A stretch of 64,000 nt of DNA from Voacanga thouarsii (taxonomy: Eukaryota; Streptophyta; Magnoliopsida; Gentianales; Apocynaceae), in assembly GCA_026120185.1 (NCBI GenBank), contig JANUWF010001281.1, positions 744,001-808,000 of the forward strand. Direction: 5' to 3'. Position 1 is the stretch's first letter. Every line of letters begins with the position of its first letter. The notes beneath the pieces were generated by a model. That model made no database searches, was not told where the DNA came from, and was given only the letters and a program-made list of their open reading frames with translations. A program made the position numbers and the translations under genes. Shown in pieces: positions 60,421 to 64,000 of the stretch.

Positions 60421-61000
60421 CCAAGAAAAACCAATAGGTATTATTCTCTATCTAGAGTTTATTTCAATGGTTAGATCAACTTCCACTTGAATTGTTGATT
60501 CTGGTGCCACTAATCATATTTGTAACTCCTTACAGGGCTTTAGGAAGATCAAAAGACTCCACCAGAAAGGCAAACATGGACTACAAGTAGGAAATGGAGC
60601 ACGAGTATGGGCCCTTGCAGTGGGAGAGTTGGATCTTGTTTTTTATTGTAATAAAGTAGTTATATTAAAGGATATTTTATATGTACCCGCTTTTAGACAG
60701 AATTTGATTTCAATTGCAAAGCTAATAAATTATGGATATTCTGTTTATTTCCATTTTGGTATTACTATCAATAGAAATGGAGAAGTTTTATGTACATGGC
60801 ATATGTATGGAAATTTATTCTTTTTAAATCTTATAAACAATCAAATAAATAACACTCAATCTGAACCTTTAAGTAAGAAGAGAAAGACCAATGTCAATGA
60901 CTCATATATTTGGCATCTAAGGTTGTGTCATATTAACTTAACTAGGATTTAGAGGTTAATCCATAATAGGTCTTGAGCTCATTAAAATTGGAAAGTTGGC
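60421..61000 (+). pseudogene. copia family B protease and pre-integrase region
   Basis: IVDSGATNHICNSL with intact DSG (60497-60505), preceded by a stop at 60488-60490. Frame 60620-60952 ends in YIWHLRLCHINLTRI, the HHCC start of integrase. Confidence 0.85.
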
Positions 61001-61700
61001 CTTAGTGTGAATCCCGCCTTATGGGAAAAATGACCAAAAGGTCATTCACCCAAAAAGCTGATAGAGCCAAGGAGATATTGTGCCTTATTCATACTGATGT
61101 GTTTGATTCTTTGTCTACTCAAGCTAGAGTGGGTTTTGAGTACTTCATCACTTTCACGGATGATTGTACAAGGTATGGTTATGTCTACCTGATGAAGCGC
61201 AAGTCCGACTCTTTTGACAAGTTCAAAGAATTTAAGGTTGAAGTGGAGCGTCGAACAGGTAAACTGATCAAAACCTTATGATCGGATCGTTGGAGAATAC
61301 CTCCTTGGTGAATTCAAAGATTACATGGTACATCATGGGATAGTATCCTAACTATCTGCGCCGGGTACACCCCAATAGAATAAAGTAGCTGAAAGAAGGA
61401 ACATGACATTGATGGAAATGGTCCAGAGCGTGATGTCTCATGCTACTTTTCTGGTCTCTTTTTGGAGATATGCCTTGGAAATAACGGCATATATTTTGAA
61501 TTTGGTGCCTTCCAAGTCAATACCTAGGACACCCTATGAGATGTGGATTGGGCGTAAGTCAAGTCGAAATCAATTTAGGATATGAGGCTGTCCAACTTAT
61601 GTTTTAATTAAGGGAGACAAGTTAGAACCAAAATCAAAATTATTCTACTTTGTTAGGTATTCAAAATGAACAAAAGAAGGTTATTTTTATCATCCCAAGG
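61000..61700 (+). pseudogene. copia family B integrase
   Basis: MGKMTKRSFTQKADRAKE, LIHTDVFDSLS, TFTDDCTRYGYVYL and then AERRNMTLMEMV: two Asp and the Glu of the catalytic triad are recognisable. The frame is interrupted near 61280 and again between 61390 and 61610. Confidence 0.85.
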
Positions 61701-61724
61701 AGCAGAAAGTACTGGTAAGTACTA

Positions 61725-62660
61725 TTGTTAGATACTTGGAGGATGATCAAAGTATTTCCACTAAAGGTTCAACAAGTTTGGAACTCAAGGAGAAGTTATC
61801 TTCGGAATCAACTTCTTCAGACCCGATTATGGAATAAGAAGAGGCACAGCCTCAAGAACCTGTACAAACGGGGCTTCGTCGTAGTGGGAGGGTATCTAGA
61901 GTTCCAAAAAGATGGACAAGAGAGGCTTTTGAGTTGGTTTCTGACTATCAGGAACAAGATCCCACTAGATATGAGGAGACTATTGTTGATACTAATGTAG
62001 ATCTATGGTATGAAGCAATGAAAGTCGAGATTGAGTCTATATACTTCAATCAGGTTTGGAATCTTGTAGCTTCACTTGAAGGGAAAAAATCCATAGGGTG
62101 TAAGTGGCTGTACAAGAGGAAGAGGGGAGCGGATGGGAAGGTGGAAACCTTCAAAGTTAGGTTTGTGGCGAAAGGGTATACTCAGAAAGAGAGAATCAAT
62201 TATGATAACACTTTTTCCCTGGTAGCCATGCTTAAATCCATCCGTATTCTCTTTGCCATTGCATGTCATTTTGACTATGAGATATGTCAAATATATATTA
62301 AGACGGTATTTATTAATAGCCATCTTAATGAAGACATCTATATGTCATAACTAGAAGGTTTTATTGTTAAAGACCAGGAACATATGGTCTGCAAGCTTAA
62401 GAAGTCCATTTATGGACTTAAGCAGACATATAGAACATGGAATATTAGTTTTCATGAAACTGTAATGTCTTACGGTTTCATTCAAAACGAGGATGAACCA
62501 TGCGTGTACAAAAAATTGGGAGGTACAAATGTAATTTTTCTTGTCCTATATGTGGATGACATTCTACTCATTGGGAATGATGTAGGGACATTGTCATCTA
62601 CTAAGATTTGACTGTCTAGTCAATTTAGTATGAAGGACTTGGGAGAAGCCAGTTACATTC
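61725..62660 (+). pseudogene. copia family B reverse transcriptase
   Basis: IGCKWLYKRK, VRFVAKGYTQKE, ICQIYIKTVF (the Asp of the usual motif is Tyr, a catalytic loss), YGLKQTYRTWN, VLYVDDILLIGND (YVDD intact). Stops occur at 62348 and 62609. Confidence 0.88.
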
Positions 62661-62695
62661 TCGGGATTAAGCTTCTTAGAAATAAAAAGTAGAGA

Positions 62696-63530
62696 ATGTT
62701 AGAATTATTTCAAACGACATACATTGACAAGATGCTGGCCAAGTTTAGCATAGACTCATGTAAGGTAGCTCTAATCCCTTGCAGACATGGGTTGTCTTTT
62801 TGTTTTAATGACTATCCTAAATCTCAAGAGGAAAAAGATAGGATGAGTAGGATTCTCTACGCTTCGGTTGTAGGAAGTCTCAAGTATGCCATGCTGTGCA
62901 TTAGGCCATATATCTGTTTTGCTGTAAGCTTAGTTAGCAGATATTAGTCAAACCCTGGGGAGGTTTATTGGCAAGCTGTAAAGCATATTCTCAAGTTCCT
63001 CAATGGTACGAAAGATTATATGCTGGTTTACAAGGCTGACGACTTGGTTCTTATTGGATACACAGACTCAGATTTTCAGGCAGATAAGGATGAGAGAAAA
63101 TTCACTAGTGGATTTGTCTTCACCTTGTCTGGAGGAGCTGTTTCATAGAAGAGTATCAATCAATCTTATATTGCTGACTTAACCATAGAAGCTGAATATG
63201 TGACAGTTTCGGAAGCATCTAAGGAAGAAGTCTGGCTCCGAAAGTTTCTTTCAGAACTTGGAGTTGTGCCACACATGGACAGACCGATTGTGGTGTATTG
63301 CGATAACTCTGGAGCAGTCGCAATCTAAAGAACCCAGGAACTACAAAAAGGGGAAGCATATTCAGAGGAAATATCACTTGATCCGGGATTTCATTTAGAG
63401 ACGGGAAATCATGATGAACAGATAGCCTCGGAGAACAACCTAGTAGATTCCTTCACCAAGCCTTTGGTTGAGAGAGTCTTTAAGAGACACTTAGACGCCA
63501 TAGGGGTGGGCACCTACGGACTTTCTTAGT
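62696..63530 (+). pseudogene. copia family B RNase H
   Basis: YASVVGSLKYAMLCIRPYI, YTDSDFQADKDERKFTSG, VYCDNSGAVAI and KHIQRKYHLIRDF-like sequence over broken frames, ending near 63530 before the polypurine tract. Confidence 0.85.
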
Positions 63531-63535
63531 CTTAG

Positions 63536-63551
63536 AGTGCAAGTAGGAGAT
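63536..63551 (+). other. Polypurine tract of family B
   Basis: AGTGCAAGTAGGAGAT, immediately before the TGTTGGAAT start of the 3' LTR. Confidence 0.8.
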
Positions 63552-64000
63552 TGTTGGAATATATGCCATCTAGACTAATTTAATCTGATGTAATTATCAA
63601 ATTTATTAATAAAAGAGTTTATTCTCAAAATTTGTTTGTGAATTTACATTTTATTTGTGCACGATTTTCGTTTGGAAAGTACTCATTGTGTTTAAGTGAT
63701 CCATGTGAATGGTGATCTTTCACAGTAAGGTATGGATCACGGGTTACTTAATACATAAATGTTTGTTCTTAACTGATCGATGAGAATGGGAATCTCATTA
63801 TATATAAGTTATTGTGTTATGAATTCTAAATGGGGAATGACTTACCTTTAGCTAGTAAGTAGTCCGCTCACTTCATACCATAAGCGTATTTCGAATACGT
63901 AGAATAAGACTTGTAATAGTGGTTTTTAAAAGTACTATTTAAAAGAAACCCAAACTATTATTGCTATAGTGTAGACTAATACTCTACCGCTTGAGTATGA
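63552..64000 (+). repeat. 3' LTR of copia family B (cut by window end)
   Basis: Matches 55972-56420 with roughly 40 differences, including a small gap near 63700. Confidence 0.9.

Larger units (their letters stand above)
55972..64000 (+). mobile_element. Ty1/copia retrotransposon (family B), old, 3' end beyond the window
   Basis: 5' LTR 55972-57862 (TGTTGGAATATATGCC...CCTTCA), primer site 57865-57876, gag, protease, integrase, RT and RNase H in copia order, polypurine tract, and the first 449 bp of the 3' LTR from 63552. The visible part of the LTR pair differs at roughly 9% by eye, so it is older than the element at 31996. The coding region is broken by many stops. Confidence 0.9.

Noticed and set aside
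1..64000. CRISPR arrays, operons, bacterial genes, rRNA genes
   Set aside because: None seen; all repeats are plant transposon, satellite or microsatellite types.

Overview
The window is nuclear DNA of a flowering plant, most likely a eudicot. It has an AT-rich background, spliced plant genes with GT-AG introns, Ty1/copia and other plant transposons, and fossils of a plant pararetrovirus. Only one complete host gene is visible: a nine-exon metallo-beta-lactamase-fold hydrolase at 43901-49556 (+), which reads through all splice junctions to a 322-residue protein. A second host gene enters at the left edge: the first two exons of DNA polymerase epsilon subunit B (DPB2, minus strand, 1775-2234), with a copia LTR sitting 57 bp inside its second intron.

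Layout. 1-1717: polypurine tract remnant and 3' LTR of a copia element whose body lies left of the window. 1775-2234: DPB2 5' exons. 2372-2590, 10497-10674 and 20160-20983: three members of one GC-rich hAT-like family, the last with inverted ends and an 8-bp target duplication. 4377-10020: a Mutator-like element with ~80-bp inverted ends that carries pieces of host genes (Pack-MULE type). 11660-13407: a solo LTR of the same copia family, flanked by TACAC. 13561-19425: CACTA-like subterminal repeats at both sides of a captured DnaJ-type gene start and a ~153-bp tandem array.

22250-31995, continuing at 41134: two or more rearranged, decayed copies of an endogenous pararetrovirus (Caulimoviridae), mostly on the minus strand with inverted pieces. 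Its ORF1, ORF2 and ORF3 are chained by ATGA stop/start overlaps as in badnaviruses and tungroviruses. It also encodes a dUTPase domain, then capsid, zinc finger, aspartic protease and the start of reverse transcriptase. A complete but mutated Ty1/copia element (31996-41133, target duplication CAAGG) is inserted in it.

41430-41495 holds a tRNA-derived SINE-like head and 42043-43330 a probable Ty3/gypsy LTR with primer site. After the hydrolase gene come about 5 kb with no gene seen, then a truncated minus-strand copia 3' end (54800-55470). An older copia element starts at 55972, and its 3' LTR runs off the right edge.

The main novelty is the dUTPase-encoding badnavirus-like fossil. The Pack-MULE and CACTA-like gene captures and the layered insertions come next. 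All identifications are by reading motifs; no database search was run.
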